From Deltaproteobacteria bacterium (lineage in GTDB: Bacteria > Myxococcota_A > UBA9160 > UBA4427): a DNA stretch of 64,000 bases. The notes beneath the pieces were generated by a model, which worked only from the letters and a program-made list of their open reading frames with translations, was not told the DNA's origin and did no database searches. How positions within the stretch are numbered: position 1 is the stretch's first letter; the number at the start of each line of letters is the position of its first letter. Below, piece after piece: positions 16,664 through 28,119 of the stretch. The position numbers were made by a program, and so were the translations under genes. The stretch is taken from the NCBI GenBank assembly GCA_002691205.1, contig NZHD01000114.1:1-64000 (forward strand), in the 5' to 3' direction.

Positions 16664-19006
16664 TTAAAGAAGGTTCATCTGCTGACCTTCACCCAGAGCT
16701 TCAGAGAAGCTCATGCCTTGCTCGCTGAGAATGCTATCGGCCACGGGGCGTAAAACGCGCTCAAGATAGTGATGATGATCAATGTCATGAGGAAGGTTTT
16801 CTCCGGGCAAAACCGGCTCGGGGCCGCGTTTTGTAATGATGTAACGGATCACGCCTCGTACTTTGTGGTCGGACTTCTCCTCAAGTTTTCGAGCGGCTTG
16901 GATGTGAGGCGGACTCGACGCGGTGTAGCGATCGAGTGAGCCTTTGCGAATTCTTTTTGCGTAAACAAGCTCTCGGTCAAAGTCGCCGTTGCGGACGCCC
17001 GTGATGATTTCACGGGCAAACGGGAGGGTTGCTTCACCCGCGAAGAGTCGGTTTAGAAGTCCTTCCTGAAGCCGCCGAGCAATGATTGGCCAATCTCTTC
17101 GAACGGATTCTAAGCCGACGATTTCAAGCTTTCCTCCCCCTTCCTCTTCGATCCAACCCGCGTACCGTTTTTTGCTTCCACTAACTCCGCTGCGTACCCG
17201 GGGCAGAAAAAAACGTGAGAAGACCTTTTCGAGTTCAAGGTCGAGTTGCGCTTGGACGTCATACTCACGACGGATACGGTCTGAAATGGATTGAGCGACT
17301 CGACTTCGCATCTCCTGGGCCAGGGCCTTGGCCGATGAGGCGTCTCCCTCGGGAAGCTGTATGAAGACTGAATCCGTATCTCCATAGATGACAGACATGC
17401 CCTCACCTTCAAAGCTTTCACAGGTCCAGGCTAAAGTTTGTTGACCAAAAGTGGTGATGGCGTTGGCCAGGTCAGGGCTAAAAAAGCGACAGGCGGGTGC
17501 TGCAAAGATTCCGAACATCGAATTCATCATGATCTTAATGGCTTGATCGGTGTGCCGGTCGCCGTGTTTTTTGGCTTCATCTCTTCGGTTCATGAGCCGT
17601 TCAAGAATATGGGAGAGAATGGTGTCTTCGCGCGAAAGGTGTGCGCCATTGGGGGCAACGATGGGCGCTCCGGGGGGTTCATGCCGACCGCGTGCGAGTG
17701 CCAGCGGGTCAATGTTGAATGTACGCATGAGGCTGGGATATAGACTCTTGAAGTCGAAAACCGCGACATTCTGAGCGAGCCCCGCTTTCGGTTCAAGCAC
17801 CGAACCTCCGTGAACGGGCCCCGCTATTCTGTCGAGGTCGACGCTGGGGGCCACCGCGCCATGACGTCGCAATTCAGGGATATAGATCATGTCGAAGGAA
17901 GCGATGCTGGCCCCCACCCGGTCGAGTTGCATGCCGGTGAGTCTCCCACGCTCTCGTGTGAGCGAAAGAAGATCTTCGTGTTCTAGGATCTCAAGGACCA
18001 GTCGCGCGTCTTCAAGGTTGTACGCAACAAGGGCCTCGGGTTCCTCGCGATAGAGACGAGTAATTTCAGCTGCGGCATCGGGGGCCTGTTCATTAATTAG
18101 TTTTCCTCTTCCGAGAACAGCATGGGCCACTGTGCCGAGTCGATAGTCGGGAAGCTTGAGTGCGTCGCGGACGAGGGGAATTCCGTCGAGCACCATGCGT
18201 CCAGGGATCTTGGCGCGAGCCTGATGCATGAAGTGGCTATCCTTCTGAACGTCGATCCGTCCAGGCATCCGGCCCAAGGCACTTTCGTTTAGGGAAAGGT
18301 TAAGGGCATCGAATCGACGCGCGAGGACATCGAGGTCAAACCCGGCAATGTTCCAGCCGAGAATGACGTCGGGGTCAAGTTCTCGAATGCGAGCCGCTAA
18401 GGCGAGGAGGAGGTCTTTTTCCTCGGGGTAGATGATGGCGCCTCGAACAGGTTTCGATGAGACCAGGAGGACTTCTTCAATGCCACACCCCGCAAGCCCT
18501 GCGGAATATACGGAGCTTGCGTCCGGCGTCGTCTCTAAATCCAGTGAAAGATAAGACAACGTGACGTCGACATTTGTGCTGACGAGGTCGGGATTATGGA
18601 ATCGAATAAGACCATCCGTTTGCTTGAGGCTTTCTCCGCTAATCCCAATGTTCACTCGAAGCGCGTGATCCATCAGGTATCGATACGGAAAGAGGATGTC
18701 TGCTTCATAGGTGGTGACGCCTAAGGCTCGGATTTGATCTCGCAAAGGTCTTACATCAGACGGCAAGGAAAGATTGATTCGACTTACCTGACTTCCGTCT
18801 AAGTTGGCGAGTTCAGTTTCGTAAAAGGCTTCAGAGATTTCTGCCGGGAGTCGAGACAGCTGAGAGGTTTCGACATAGAAGTAGGGCCTGAATCGATCGT
18901 CTTCAATCATGAAGGCCTCTCCCGATTCAAGTCGACCGTAAAGTTGAATTACGGGGATGCCGCCGCGAACACGGTATGTCGGTTGTAAGATGACTCCTTT
19001 TTGCAT
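16664..19006 (-). CDS. polB: DNA polymerase II (family B)
   Basis: A 780-residue family B polymerase, the same length as E. coli Pol II (783). Exonuclease motifs are S-L-D-L-E-T-T (Exo I), G-W-N-I-A-G-F-D (Exo II) and Y-N-L-E-D-A-R (Exo III). Polymerase motifs are D-F-K-S-L-Y-P-S (A), K-I-M-M-N-S-M-F-G (B) and Y-G-D-T-D-S-V-F (C). All catalytic acids are present, so both proofreading and synthesis should work. Pol II serves in replication restart and damage tolerance and is often SOS-regulated; I did not find a clear LexA box upstream. I start at the ATG at 19006 (AAAGGT upstream), not the extended frame to 19054. Confidence 0.95.
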   Translation of the reverse strand: MQKGVILQPTYRVRGGIPVIQLYGRLESGEAFMIEDDRFRPYFYVETSQLSRLPAEISEAFYETELANLDGSQVSRINLSLPSDVRPLRDQIRALGVTTYEADILFPYRYLMDHALRVNIGISGESLKQTDGLIRFHNPDLVSTNVDVTLSYLSLDLETTPDASSVYSAGLAGCGIEEVLLVSSKPVRGAIIYPEEKDLLLALAARIRELDPDVILGWNIAGFDLDVLARRFDALNLSLNESALGRMPGRIDVQKDSHFMHQARAKIPGRMVLDGIPLVRDALKLPDYRLGTVAHAVLGRGKLINEQAPDAAAEITRLYREEPEALVAYNLEDARLVLEILEHEDLLSLTRERGRLTGMQLDRVGASIASFDMIYIPELRRHGAVAPSVDLDRIAGPVHGGSVLEPKAGLAQNVAVFDFKSLYPSLMRTFNIDPLALARGRHEPPGAPIVAPNGAHLSREDTILSHILERLMNRRDEAKKHGDRHTDQAIKIMMNSMFGIFAAPACRFFSPDLANAITTFGQQTLAWTCESFEGEGMSVIYGDTDSVFIQLPEGDASSAKALAQEMRSRVAQSISDRIRREYDVQAQLDLELEKVFSRFFLPRVRSGVSGSKKRYAGWIEEEGGGKLEIVGLESVRRDWPIIARRLQEGLLNRLFAGEATLPFAREIITGVRNGDFDRELVYAKRIRKGSLDRYTASSPPHIQAARKLEEKSDHKVRGVIRYIITKRGPEPVLPGENLPHDIDHHHYLERVLRPVADSILSEQGMSFSEALGEGQQMNLL

Positions 19007-19267
19007 CGACTTTACCTTTAATGTGAAGCGCACTTGGGTTGAGGAAGAACCCATAGATAAAAGATGGCATAGATTTTGTGCCAGGCGTAAAACTCCGTGT
19101 GGGACTGAAAAAATATTTTAAAATCGGATGAGAGCGGTTAGCCAGTGTGGGGCCCAAGTGGGGATGGGGGAGAGGGCTCTAGAGATTCGAAGTCCTTCTT
19201 GTTCTGGCGAGCGGAGGAGGCTTTGTTTACGCTGATCTCTCGCTGTTGCTTAAGAGGATTTAGATAC

Positions 19268-19720
19268 ATGGCTCTTTCGATTCAGGACATCTCAGATCGA
19301 ATTGAGATCGACGATTTACTAAAGCGCTACACGCGTGCCATCGACAGTAAGGACTACGAGCTTTTGGATACTTGTTTCTTACCCGACGCGCATGTCGATT
19401 ACGTGAGTTCTGGCGGAGTGGCCGGTCCTTACCCAGAGGTGCGCGTTTGGCTTGAAAAGGCCCTCGCGATTTTTTCTGCCTCGGTTCACTCGATTTCGAA
19501 CTCAGAAGTCGAACTCGAAGGTGATCGGGCAAGGGGCCGCACTCTGGTTCACAATCCCATGGTCCTCCCCGGCGACGGAGCTCCTCGGATTTTTACGGTG
19601 TATGCGTACTATCACGACGAACTCGTGCGAACAGAGGAGGGTTGGAGAATTGCTCGTCGTGTCGAGGAACAGATTTTGCTTGATGGAAACCTGCCGGCCG
19701 GATTGCCTGAGGGCGACTGA
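19268..19720 (+). CDS. SnoaL/NTF2-fold protein
   Basis: A 150-residue single-domain protein of the SnoaL-like (NTF2 fold) superfamily, starting with I-E-I-D-D-L-L-K-R-Y-T-R-A-I-D, typical of the SnoaL_4 group. Members include ketosteroid isomerases, dehydratases and small polyketide cyclases, and similar genes are often embedded in steroid clusters. It has acidic and His residues in the cavity region (D-A-H-V-D-Y, near residues 41-46), but I cannot name a reaction. The start ATG at 19268 has AAGAGGA upstream. It lies 203 bp before fadA5 on the same strand. Confidence 0.75.
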   Translation: MALSIQDISDRIEIDDLLKRYTRAIDSKDYELLDTCFLPDAHVDYVSSGGVAGPYPEVRVWLEKALAIFSASVHSISNSEVELEGDRARGRTLVHNPMVLPGDGAPRIFTVYAYYHDELVRTEEGWRIARRVEEQILLDGNLPAGLPEGD

Positions 19721-19878
19721 GCTAAAGAGAGGCGCTGATTCTGCACTTGCCTGAGGGCTCGCTTTTTGAAGTACCTTTCTTGATGGTTAGGTCGAATTTT
19801 TGAAGATTGGGTAACCGAGGGGCTGGCGCTCATTTTCAGCTCCTTGTGCAGAAAAAATTAAGCGGTCCTACATACTAA

Positions 19879-21102
<1,224 letters not shown>

Positions 21103-21165
21103 TCCAAGCTACGTCGTGCGAGCTTGGGAGCTTAAGTTAAAGATAGAATGGAGTGGAGTTCAGAG

Positions 21166-22074
21166 ATGAGTGATATGCGTTTTGAAGGGCGGGCTGTCAT
21201 TGTGACAGGGGCGGGTAGCGGCCTTGGGAAATCTCATGCGCTTGAGTTTGCTCGAAGAGGTGCGCAAGTCGTTGTCAATGACCTTGGCGGAGCTGTAGAT
21301 GGATCCGGCTCAGGGAGTTCGGCTGCGGATTTGGTCGTCAAAGAAATTGAGGCTGAGGGGGGAACCGCGGTCGCGAATTATGACTCGGTTTCGACCAAAG
21401 AAGGGGGCGAGGCCATCGTGAAGGCGGCTCTCGATAATTTTGGTCGTGTAGACGTCGTGGTCAATAACGCAGGCATCCTTCGAGACCGTAGTTTTGTAAA
21501 GATGAGCGAACAGGAGATGAATGCTGTGCTGGATGTTCATCTGCGAGGGGCTTTCTATGTGTCCCAGCCAGCTTTTCAGGCAATGAAGGAAAATCGTTAT
21601 GGTCGATTTGTCTTTACGGCTTCTGCCGCAGGTGTCTTTGGCAATTTTGGCCAGGCCAATTACGGCGCGGCGAAGATGGGGCTTGTTGGGTTGTCGAATG
21701 TTCTCTCTCAGGAGGGCGTCAAGCATGAGATCAAAAGCAATGTGATTGCGCCCATTGCGCTTACCCGGATGACCGAAGGCATTATGGATGGTCTAGGGTT
21801 ACAACTTGATCCAGAGTATGTGACGTCGATGGTCGTGTATCTCGCCTCCGAGGAGTGTGAGCAAACGCATGAAATCTACTCTGTAGGAGCTGGACGATAT
21901 GCACGCGTCTTCGTGGGCTTGTGTCCAGGCTGGGCCGATGTGGAATCTGATTCGGTCAGCGCGGAAGATGTGCGCGACCACCTGGGTCAAATCCGAGATC
22001 TTTCGGGCTATACGATTCCAGGCAATGCAGCCGAGGAAATGATTGAGGCGATCAAGCTAATCAAGGGGCAGTGA
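21166..22074 (+). CDS. Short-chain dehydrogenase of the MFE-2/Hsd4A type
   Basis: A 302-residue SDR. The NAD site is T-G-A-G-S-G-L-G and the catalytic region has A-N-Y-G-A-A-K (YxxxK). The V-V-V-N-D-L-G-G and N-N-A-G-I-L-R-D-R-S-F segments are typical of the dehydrogenase half of peroxisomal MFE-2/HSD17B4 proteins, which oxidise (3R)-hydroxyacyl-CoA or 17-hydroxysteroids. The 64-bp gap from fadA5 suggests that it makes the ketoacyl-CoA substrate for that thiolase. I start at the ATG at 21166 (GGAG seven bases upstream); an ATG at 21148 is possible. The C-terminal 70 residues extend beyond a minimal SDR. Confidence 0.8.
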   Translation: MSDMRFEGRAVIVTGAGSGLGKSHALEFARRGAQVVVNDLGGAVDGSGSGSSAADLVVKEIEAEGGTAVANYDSVSTKEGGEAIVKAALDNFGRVDVVVNNAGILRDRSFVKMSEQEMNAVLDVHLRGAFYVSQPAFQAMKENRYGRFVFTASAAGVFGNFGQANYGAAKMGLVGLSNVLSQEGVKHEIKSNVIAPIALTRMTEGIMDGLGLQLDPEYVTSMVVYLASEECEQTHEIYSVGAGRYARVFVGLCPGWADVESDSVSAEDVRDHLGQIRDLSGYTIPGNAAEEMIEAIKLIKGQ

Positions 22075-22139
22075 GTTTTAAGGCTCTTCAAAAGCGCTGA
22101 CTCGTCAAAGAGAAGTTCGTCTAGAAAGAATGGAGACTT

Positions 22140-22973
22140 CTAGAGGTATTGGCTGTATTCATCGAGTTTCCGCAGGACCGGGTCGCGCTGATCCGAAGGG
22201 AGCCTGAGAACGACTTCGGTCGCGCCTACTTCCCGATAGTAATCGAGCTTTTCCGAACTTGGGATGACGCCCATAGGAACGATACGCAATGAATTTGGGT
22301 CCCGGCCACGTTCCGACATACAGATTCGGAGTGTCTTGAGAGCCTCAGCCATCCCCTTCCCGCCAATGGGCATCCAGCCATCGGCATACTCAGAGATGTG
22401 ATCAAAAAGACGAGGACCGGCGCCCCCTCCGATCAGAATCGGAGGGCGAGGCTGTTGCAAAGGTTTAGGCCATTGCCAGGAAGGTTCCATGTTGACGAAT
22501 TTCCCATGGAATTCAGCCACCTCGTTGGACCAGAGGGCTTGAATGGCAAGCATTTTTTCTCGCACCAAGGCTCGCCGTGTTCGAACTTCAATCCCATGAT
22601 TCTCCATTTCCTCATGATTCCATCCGTAGCCGATTCCGACGATGAGACGACCTTGGGAGATGACATCAAGAGTGGCGAGTTGCTTTGCGAAGGTGATGGG
22701 GTCGTGCTGAGCGGGAAGGCCGATACCGGTACCGAGATGAATTTTTGAAGTTCGGGCCGCGGCCGCAGCGAGGCAGATGTACGGATCTGGCGACCTTTTG
22801 TATTCGTCCGCTAATTCAGCATCTCCTGTAGGCGCCGGTGTGCGGCGACTGGTTGGGATGTGCGTATGCTCGGGGATGTAAAGAGAGGCAAATCCACGCT
22901 CTTCGGCTTCAACGGCCAATTCATCGGGCGGTATCGCTCGATCGGTGGCATGGATTGTGACGCCGATCTTCAT
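22140..22973 (-). CDS. Luciferase-like oxidoreductase, TIGR03619-type, probably F420-dependent
   Basis: A 277-residue luciferase-fold enzyme. F-A-S-L-Y-I-P-E-H-T-H-I-P is the typical N-terminal strand/loop, followed by L-G-T-G-I-G-L-P-A-Q-H-D-P-I and G-R-L-I-V-G-I-G-Y-G-W-N-H-E-E. These match the group of predicted F420-dependent Rv2161c-like enzymes. It is convergent with the SDR after fadA5 (65 bp gap). It resembles the protein at 38893-39768 more than the one at 13609-14628. The substrate cannot be told. F420 itself is inferred from the family, not seen. Confidence 0.75.
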   Translation of the reverse strand: MKIGVTIHATDRAIPPDELAVEAEERGFASLYIPEHTHIPTSRRTPAPTGDAELADEYKRSPDPYICLAAAAARTSKIHLGTGIGLPAQHDPITFAKQLATLDVISQGRLIVGIGYGWNHEEMENHGIEVRTRRALVREKMLAIQALWSNEVAEFHGKFVNMEPSWQWPKPLQQPRPPILIGGGAGPRLFDHISEYADGWMPIGGKGMAEALKTLRICMSERGRDPNSLRIVPMGVIPSSEKLDYYREVGATEVVLRLPSDQRDPVLRKLDEYSQYL

Positions 22974-23144
22974 TTCTCTCTCCTTGGTTTTGCTTTTGAA
23001 AGAGTACTTCGTGCGGCAGGGATGTTCCAGAGTGAGGGGTGACGAGGATTCGGGGACTGGATGCTGTTTATGGGGTCGCTATGTTGGGCTGAGTGCGAAA
23101 AAGAGCGCCCACATCAATAAGCAGAGAGAGACGAGTGGATTGAG

Positions 23145-24833
23145 ATGTCGATGAGCGCGGCCCCTTCGCAACCCTGGAAGCAAAAGCTCTTGGATGCCAG
23201 CCAAAGAGAAGCGTTTGTTTTGTGGTCTCTTTTGAGCTTCGCTTTTTTACTTCGCGCCATCTGTGCATGGCGGATGGCCGTCATTTTTAACGATGGTCCT
23301 ATCTTTTTGGCCATCGCGGAGGAGATGGGGATGGGGCGGTGGGAGACGGCTTTCTCCTACGATTACCATCCTCTGTACTCGTTCCTTATTTACCTCTTTT
23401 CAGGTCGTGAGATCGATCCCGCCTTTACGGGTGTTTTGATTTCAATCGTGGCTGGTTCGTTAGCTGTGCCAGTTCTTTATGTCTTGTTACGACAGATTTG
23501 GGACCGCGAAGTTGCGACGCTCGGCGCATTTATTCTTGCGATCAGCCCCTATTCGATTCGTTTCTCCGCTGATGTTCAGAGCGACGCTCTTTATCTTTTT
23601 CTTTTTATCGCGTCGGTCGCTTGTTTGTACCGGGTTCTTGAGTCTCCCACTTTTTGGGGGTCTGTTGCATCTGGGCTTTTGGTAGGGCTTGCTTATTTGG
23701 TTCGTCCTGAAGGCTTGGTCGTGGCTGTCGCGGGTTGCGTCATCTTTGGCATCTTTTGGTTGTGGCGCTTCTGGGACGCGCCTATGAGCCTTCGGGCTGG
23801 TTTGGGCCTTCTGCTGGGAGTGCTGATTCCGACCTTGCCCTATTTCTGGTTTTTGAATGCAGAGACCGGCACATGGCAGCTGTCTCAGAAAAAATCAGTG
23901 TTTGTCTTACTGGGCTTGATGGACCTTCCCGTCCATCGAGGGGGGGAGATCATCTGGAACTGGAGTTCTGATGCGATTTACATCGTCGTATTCCTTTGCG
24001 GTCTATCTTTTATTTTCTTTTGGGCCTGCTGGGCTCTTCGAAAAAGTCGTGCACTGGAATCAGTTGTGACGCCTCGTCGTATTTTGATAGTCGCCTTTGC
24101 ATGGGTGGCTTTAATCTCCGTTCTGAAGCCGGCTGGTGTGTTGGAGTTTGTGTTGACTGCGGTCTCCACACTTCGTCCAGAGATCTTGTTGGTGCTGTTG
24201 TTAGGGATTTGGGGAGGCGGGCTCCAGGCAGGTCGAAATGGCTCTATTCTACTCGCTGTCGTGTTTTTGATGTCCGTCGTGATCTTATTGGCGTTGCTCA
24301 TGCAATATGGCTATCTCAGCCGCCGTCATGTGTTGCCGCCTCTTGTGCTTGTATTTGGGTACTGTGCCATGGGGATTTCGTTCCTCTCGACTCGATGCTC
24401 CGATTCTCGATTTCGGCTTGTTGCGGGGAGGCGTATCCGGGCGGGGGTGATGATCTGCGCTCTCTTGACTTTGATCAGTTTGCCTAAAGCCTGGAGCGAT
24501 TCGCGCGGTGAAGAGTTTGCAGGTCGATTGGCCGCGGAATGGCTCCGCTCTTCGTCTTTAGGTTCGGGCGTGTTGGCCAGCGAGCGCAGTAAGCTGGCCT
24601 ACTACGCAGATACCCGTTGGTACCCCCTTCTTTCAGAGGACAACCTGATTCCCCTGAGGCAGTTGCATCGTTCTGGGGTTCGCTTCATTGTCATCGAAGG
24701 AGGCCCAAGCGAAGGCTGGTCTCGCTTGGGTCCACCGCCTCGGGGCGTGGATTTACTTGAGCGCTACCAAGTTTCTGCGAGGGGAAGGGTCGCCTACGTT
24801 CTTGAGTTCTCTGAGCGAGAACCTCAACCCTAA
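23145..24833 (+). CDS. GT39-family membrane glycosyltransferase (ArnT/PMT-like)
   Basis: A 562-residue protein with about eleven membrane helices. After the first helix comes N-D-G-P-I-F-L-A-I-A-E-E, where the Asp is the expected catalytic acid of GT-C enzymes, and then Y-H-P-L-Y-S-F, a conserved loop of the PMT_2/GT39 group. The C-terminal 80 residues are soluble (S-E-R-S-K-L-A-Y-Y-A onward). Such enzymes transfer sugar from a polyprenyl-phosphate donor to lipid A, protein or other acceptors on the periplasmic side. No glycan genes lie nearby, so the acceptor is unknown. The first helices are strongly Phe/Leu-rich and the protein is of normal length. Confidence 0.78.
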   Translation: MSMSAAPSQPWKQKLLDASQREAFVLWSLLSFAFLLRAICAWRMAVIFNDGPIFLAIAEEMGMGRWETAFSYDYHPLYSFLIYLFSGREIDPAFTGVLISIVAGSLAVPVLYVLLRQIWDREVATLGAFILAISPYSIRFSADVQSDALYLFLFIASVACLYRVLESPTFWGSVASGLLVGLAYLVRPEGLVVAVAGCVIFGIFWLWRFWDAPMSLRAGLGLLLGVLIPTLPYFWFLNAETGTWQLSQKKSVFVLLGLMDLPVHRGGEIIWNWSSDAIYIVVFLCGLSFIFFWACWALRKSRALESVVTPRRILIVAFAWVALISVLKPAGVLEFVLTAVSTLRPEILLVLLLGIWGGGLQAGRNGSILLAVVFLMSVVILLALLMQYGYLSRRHVLPPLVLVFGYCAMGISFLSTRCSDSRFRLVAGRRIRAGVMICALLTLISLPKAWSDSRGEEFAGRLAAEWLRSSSLGSGVLASERSKLAYYADTRWYPLLSEDNLIPLRQLHRSGVRFIVIEGGPSEGWSRLGPPPRGVDLLERYQVSARGRVAYVLEFSEREPQP

Positions 24834-24953
24834 TCGATCCCCTTCGTTTCGGTGTTGCTCAAACCCGTGCGCTAAGCCCATTTTCGTGAGCTGTTCTAGA
24901 GATGCGCCAGCGGGATGAATGGCTTTGAGCAAGCCGGGCTAAGGAAGATGGAA

Positions 24954-25340
<387 letters not shown>

Positions 25341-25500
25341 TCAGAAGTGGGGTCTTACGGATCGCTTAATTTGGCGAAGAGACTCATTTTTAGGCGATTG
25401 AGGCCAGGTATGCCATTCTTTTTTGCCAGTCTGGAGCGAGAGGGCTGACGAATCCTGGGTTTGCCGATAGGGTCATAGGAGCGACAGGAGGCTTTTGAGA

Positions 25501-27153
25501 ATGAGCGAAGTTGAGCCGAACAGGGCTCTTGACCACGAGAAAGTACGCGAGGAGCGTGCAGAGGACAGTGAACGCTGGGCTTTTCGAGAGACGGGCCCCT
25601 GGGAGCTAAAGCTAGAGAGCATTACGTGGCTCGAAGGTCTCCAGGATGTACGTGATCGGCAGAAGGTGGAAGTGCCTCGTTTGACGGTTCCGCAGCGTTG
25701 GCCGCCTATGAGTCGTTTCTTTGAAGCGACTTGGAGAGTGGGTGGCGGGCTGTTGGCGTGGAGGGTTCGTGAGGGAAGAGAATCCACGACCGAATCCCGG
25801 CAGGGGCTCTCTCGTCGTCTAAGGCAAGCTTTTGAAAAGCTGGGCTCGGCGTATATCAAGTTGGCTCAGATCGTATCTTCAGGCCGAGGACTCTTCCCCG
25901 AGGAATTGGTGGATGAGTTTAAGTATTGTCTTGATCAGGTGCCCCCGGACTCCTTCGATGAAGTTCGGCGGGTCGTTGAGGAAGAAATTGGCGGTCCCCT
26001 TGAGTCGGTTTTTGAGTCCTTTGAGCCTAAATGCTTAGCGGCCGCTTCCATCGCCCAAGTGCACGCGGCGCGTCTGAAGACGGGTGAGGAAGTGGTGGTC
26101 AAAGTGCAACGGGCCAACGTCGATACGTTGGTTCGTGCGGATATAGCGGCGATGGCTTGGGTGGCTCCCAAGTTGGTGGGACGGATTCCGGTGGCCGCCT
26201 TGGCCAATCCTCCTGCATTGGTTGAGTTGTTTGCGGAGACGGTCCTTGAGGAACTTGATTTCCGACTTGAAGCTGAAAACATGTTGGACATTGCTCGAGT
26301 CTTAAAGAAGGGGGGGCAGCGGGGCCTCGTTGTTCCTCGACCTCACCCGAAGTGGGTGACGCGCCGGATGCTCGTGATGGAGCGGCTCGAGGGCTTTAGC
26401 TACGACGACATTGAAGGCATGGAAGCTTCGGGAATAGATACTCAAGAAGTTCTTCGGGCCATGTTGATCGGCTTTCTTGAGGGGGCCATGATTTACGGTG
26501 TCTTTCACGGAGACTTGCATGGAGGCAATTTGTTCGTGATGAAGGATGGCCGTGTCGCTTTGCTCGACTATGGAATGACGGGGCGGCTTTCAGCGAAGCA
26601 ACGTGCAGCCTTTTTGCGAATGATGATGTCGGGTGCGGTGAGTGACATTCGAGGTCAGCTAGAGGCTTTCCGCGATCTGGGTGCGTTGGACGAAAATGCG
26701 GACTTGGATGAGTTGATGCATCTTCTCAAGCTTGATCAGGCGCCCAGGGATCCGACTAAAATGTCGGGAGAGGAGATCGCGGGTGAGATCCAGCAGATTT
26801 TGAAAGCATTAATGGCGGAAGGCGCTCGTCTGCCGAAGCCTTTAATGCTGTACGCGAAAGATATGCTTTTCTTTGACGGTGCGGTGAACCAATTAGCGCC
26901 GGACCTCGATATGTTCGCGGAGTTCATCCGGATCTACGGCTACTTTGCAGAAAATCACGCGGAGGCCATTACCTCTCAAATTGGTTTCGACCCGTCAAAA
27001 ACAGAGGTTGACTTGACGGCGGCTCGGGCGACTCTTGGGCTGGAAGATGCGGATGAATCCATTACTCATAGGGAGTTGCAGGAGCGAAGGCAGATCGTAC
27101 AAAAGAAGCTTGAGGATCAGGTGGGGGGATCGATTCCAGGGTTCAGTGATTAA
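25501..27153 (+). CDS. ABC1/UbiB family atypical kinase
   Basis: A 550-residue protein of the ABC1/ADCK/UbiB family. The signature K-x-G-Q region reads Y-I-K-L-A-Q, with Gly replaced by Ala. The Ala-rich loop A-A-A-S-I-A-Q-V-H is intact, the ATP Lys lies in V-V-V-K-V-Q, the catalytic loop is G-V-F-H-G-D-L-H-G-G-N, and the metal motif is L-L-D-Y-G. Members support quinone lipid biosynthesis or act in membrane lipid handling through ATPase activity. The first 70 residues are charged and not conserved. I start at the ATG at 25501 (AGGAGG nine bases upstream) rather than the TTG at 25495. No ubi genes are adjacent, so I give no symbol. Confidence 0.85.
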   Translation: MSEVEPNRALDHEKVREERAEDSERWAFRETGPWELKLESITWLEGLQDVRDRQKVEVPRLTVPQRWPPMSRFFEATWRVGGGLLAWRVREGRESTTESRQGLSRRLRQAFEKLGSAYIKLAQIVSSGRGLFPEELVDEFKYCLDQVPPDSFDEVRRVVEEEIGGPLESVFESFEPKCLAAASIAQVHAARLKTGEEVVVKVQRANVDTLVRADIAAMAWVAPKLVGRIPVAALANPPALVELFAETVLEELDFRLEAENMLDIARVLKKGGQRGLVVPRPHPKWVTRRMLVMERLEGFSYDDIEGMEASGIDTQEVLRAMLIGFLEGAMIYGVFHGDLHGGNLFVMKDGRVALLDYGMTGRLSAKQRAAFLRMMMSGAVSDIRGQLEAFRDLGALDENADLDELMHLLKLDQAPRDPTKMSGEEIAGEIQQILKALMAEGARLPKPLMLYAKDMLFFDGAVNQLAPDLDMFAEFIRIYGYFAENHAEAITSQIGFDPSKTEVDLTAARATLGLEDADESITHRELQERRQIVQKKLEDQVGGSIPGFSD

Positions 27154-27231
27154 CATCAGATTTGCTTCGCCCAGGGATTCACGAACGATGCCGAAAAGGT
27201 AATCGCGGATGTACGTTTTAAGAGGAGCGTC

Positions 27232-28077
27232 ATGAGCGGGATTGAAACGGTGAGCGAAGTTCGTTGCTTCGGCGGGACACAAGGGGTGTATCGCCATTCG
27301 AGTGATGTGGTGGGCTGCGATATGCAGTTCTCTGTCTTTGTACCTCCTCAAGCGGCTGCTGGGCGAGTGCCTGCTCTTTACTATTTGTCTGGCTTGACGT
27401 GCACCGAAGAAAACTTCACCGTGAAGGCGGGGGCTCAACGCTATGCAGCCGAGCATGGCCTCATGTTGATCGCTCCGGACACGAGTCCACGTGGCTTTGA
27501 TTTGCCCGGGGAGCATGATGATTGGGATTTTGGAAGCGGTGCAGGCTTTTACCTAGATGCGACCCAGGCTCCCTGGAAAACCAATTACCGGATGTATAGC
27601 TACGTGGTGCATGAATTGAGAACGTTGTGCTCGCGTGAGTTTGAACTTGATCCAGAGAGAATTGGAATCACGGGCCACTCCATGGGTGGGCACGGGGCTT
27701 TGACCATCGCTTTTGCCCACCCAGAGCTTTATCGATCCCTGTCGGCCTTTGCCCCCATCGTGGCCCCCACGAAGTGCCCGTGGGGAGTTAAGGCTTTCTC
27801 GAACTATCTTGGTCCCGATCCGGCCTCGTGGGAGAGATGGGACGCGTGTGAGCTGGTGAGGGACAGTGGCTGGGACTCCCCGGTTCTGGTTGACCAAGGC
27901 GGAGCCGACCCCTTTTTAGAAGAACAACTTCAGCCGGAACGGCTTGAGGCCGCCTGTGAGTCCGCAGGCGTGGAATTAGAGTGCCGCATTCAGGCTGGGT
28001 ACGACCACAGCTACTACTTCATCGCCTCGTTTATGGAAGATCACATTCGCCATCACGCTCGTCTTCTTTCGCCCTAA
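27232..28077 (+). CDS. fghA: S-formylglutathione hydrolase
   Basis: A 281-residue alpha/beta hydrolase of the esterase D type. Visible motifs are Y-Y-L-S-G-L-T-C-T-E-E-N-F near residue 50, P-D-T-S-P-R-G, the nucleophile elbow G-H-S-M-G-G-H-G-A-L, and the catalytic His in G-Y-D-H-S-Y-Y-F near the C-terminus. It hydrolyses S-formylglutathione to formate and glutathione in formaldehyde detoxification. The usual partner (glutathione-dependent formaldehyde dehydrogenase) is not adjacent. The start ATG at 27232 has GAGG-like bases upstream (AAGAGGAGCGTC). Length and motifs are standard. Confidence 0.93.
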   Translation: MSGIETVSEVRCFGGTQGVYRHSSDVVGCDMQFSVFVPPQAAAGRVPALYYLSGLTCTEENFTVKAGAQRYAAEHGLMLIAPDTSPRGFDLPGEHDDWDFGSGAGFYLDATQAPWKTNYRMYSYVVHELRTLCSREFELDPERIGITGHSMGGHGALTIAFAHPELYRSLSAFAPIVAPTKCPWGVKAFSNYLGPDPASWERWDACELVRDSGWDSPVLVDQGGADPFLEEQLQPERLEAACESAGVELECRIQAGYDHSYYFIASFMEDHIRHHARLLSP

Positions 28078-28098
28078 ATCCGACTCGATCTCAAAAAA

Positions 28099-28119
28099 TC
28101 ACCTCAGTTTCTCAGGTGA
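28099..28119 (-). terminator. Hairpin with T-run on the minus strand
   Basis: Stem of nine pairs with one mismatch (28099-28107 with 28111-28119) and a 3-nt loop. On the minus strand it is followed by six T. It lies 21 bp after fghA. No minus-strand gene ends here, so it may stop antisense transcription. On the plus strand it has no T-run. Confidence 0.4.
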
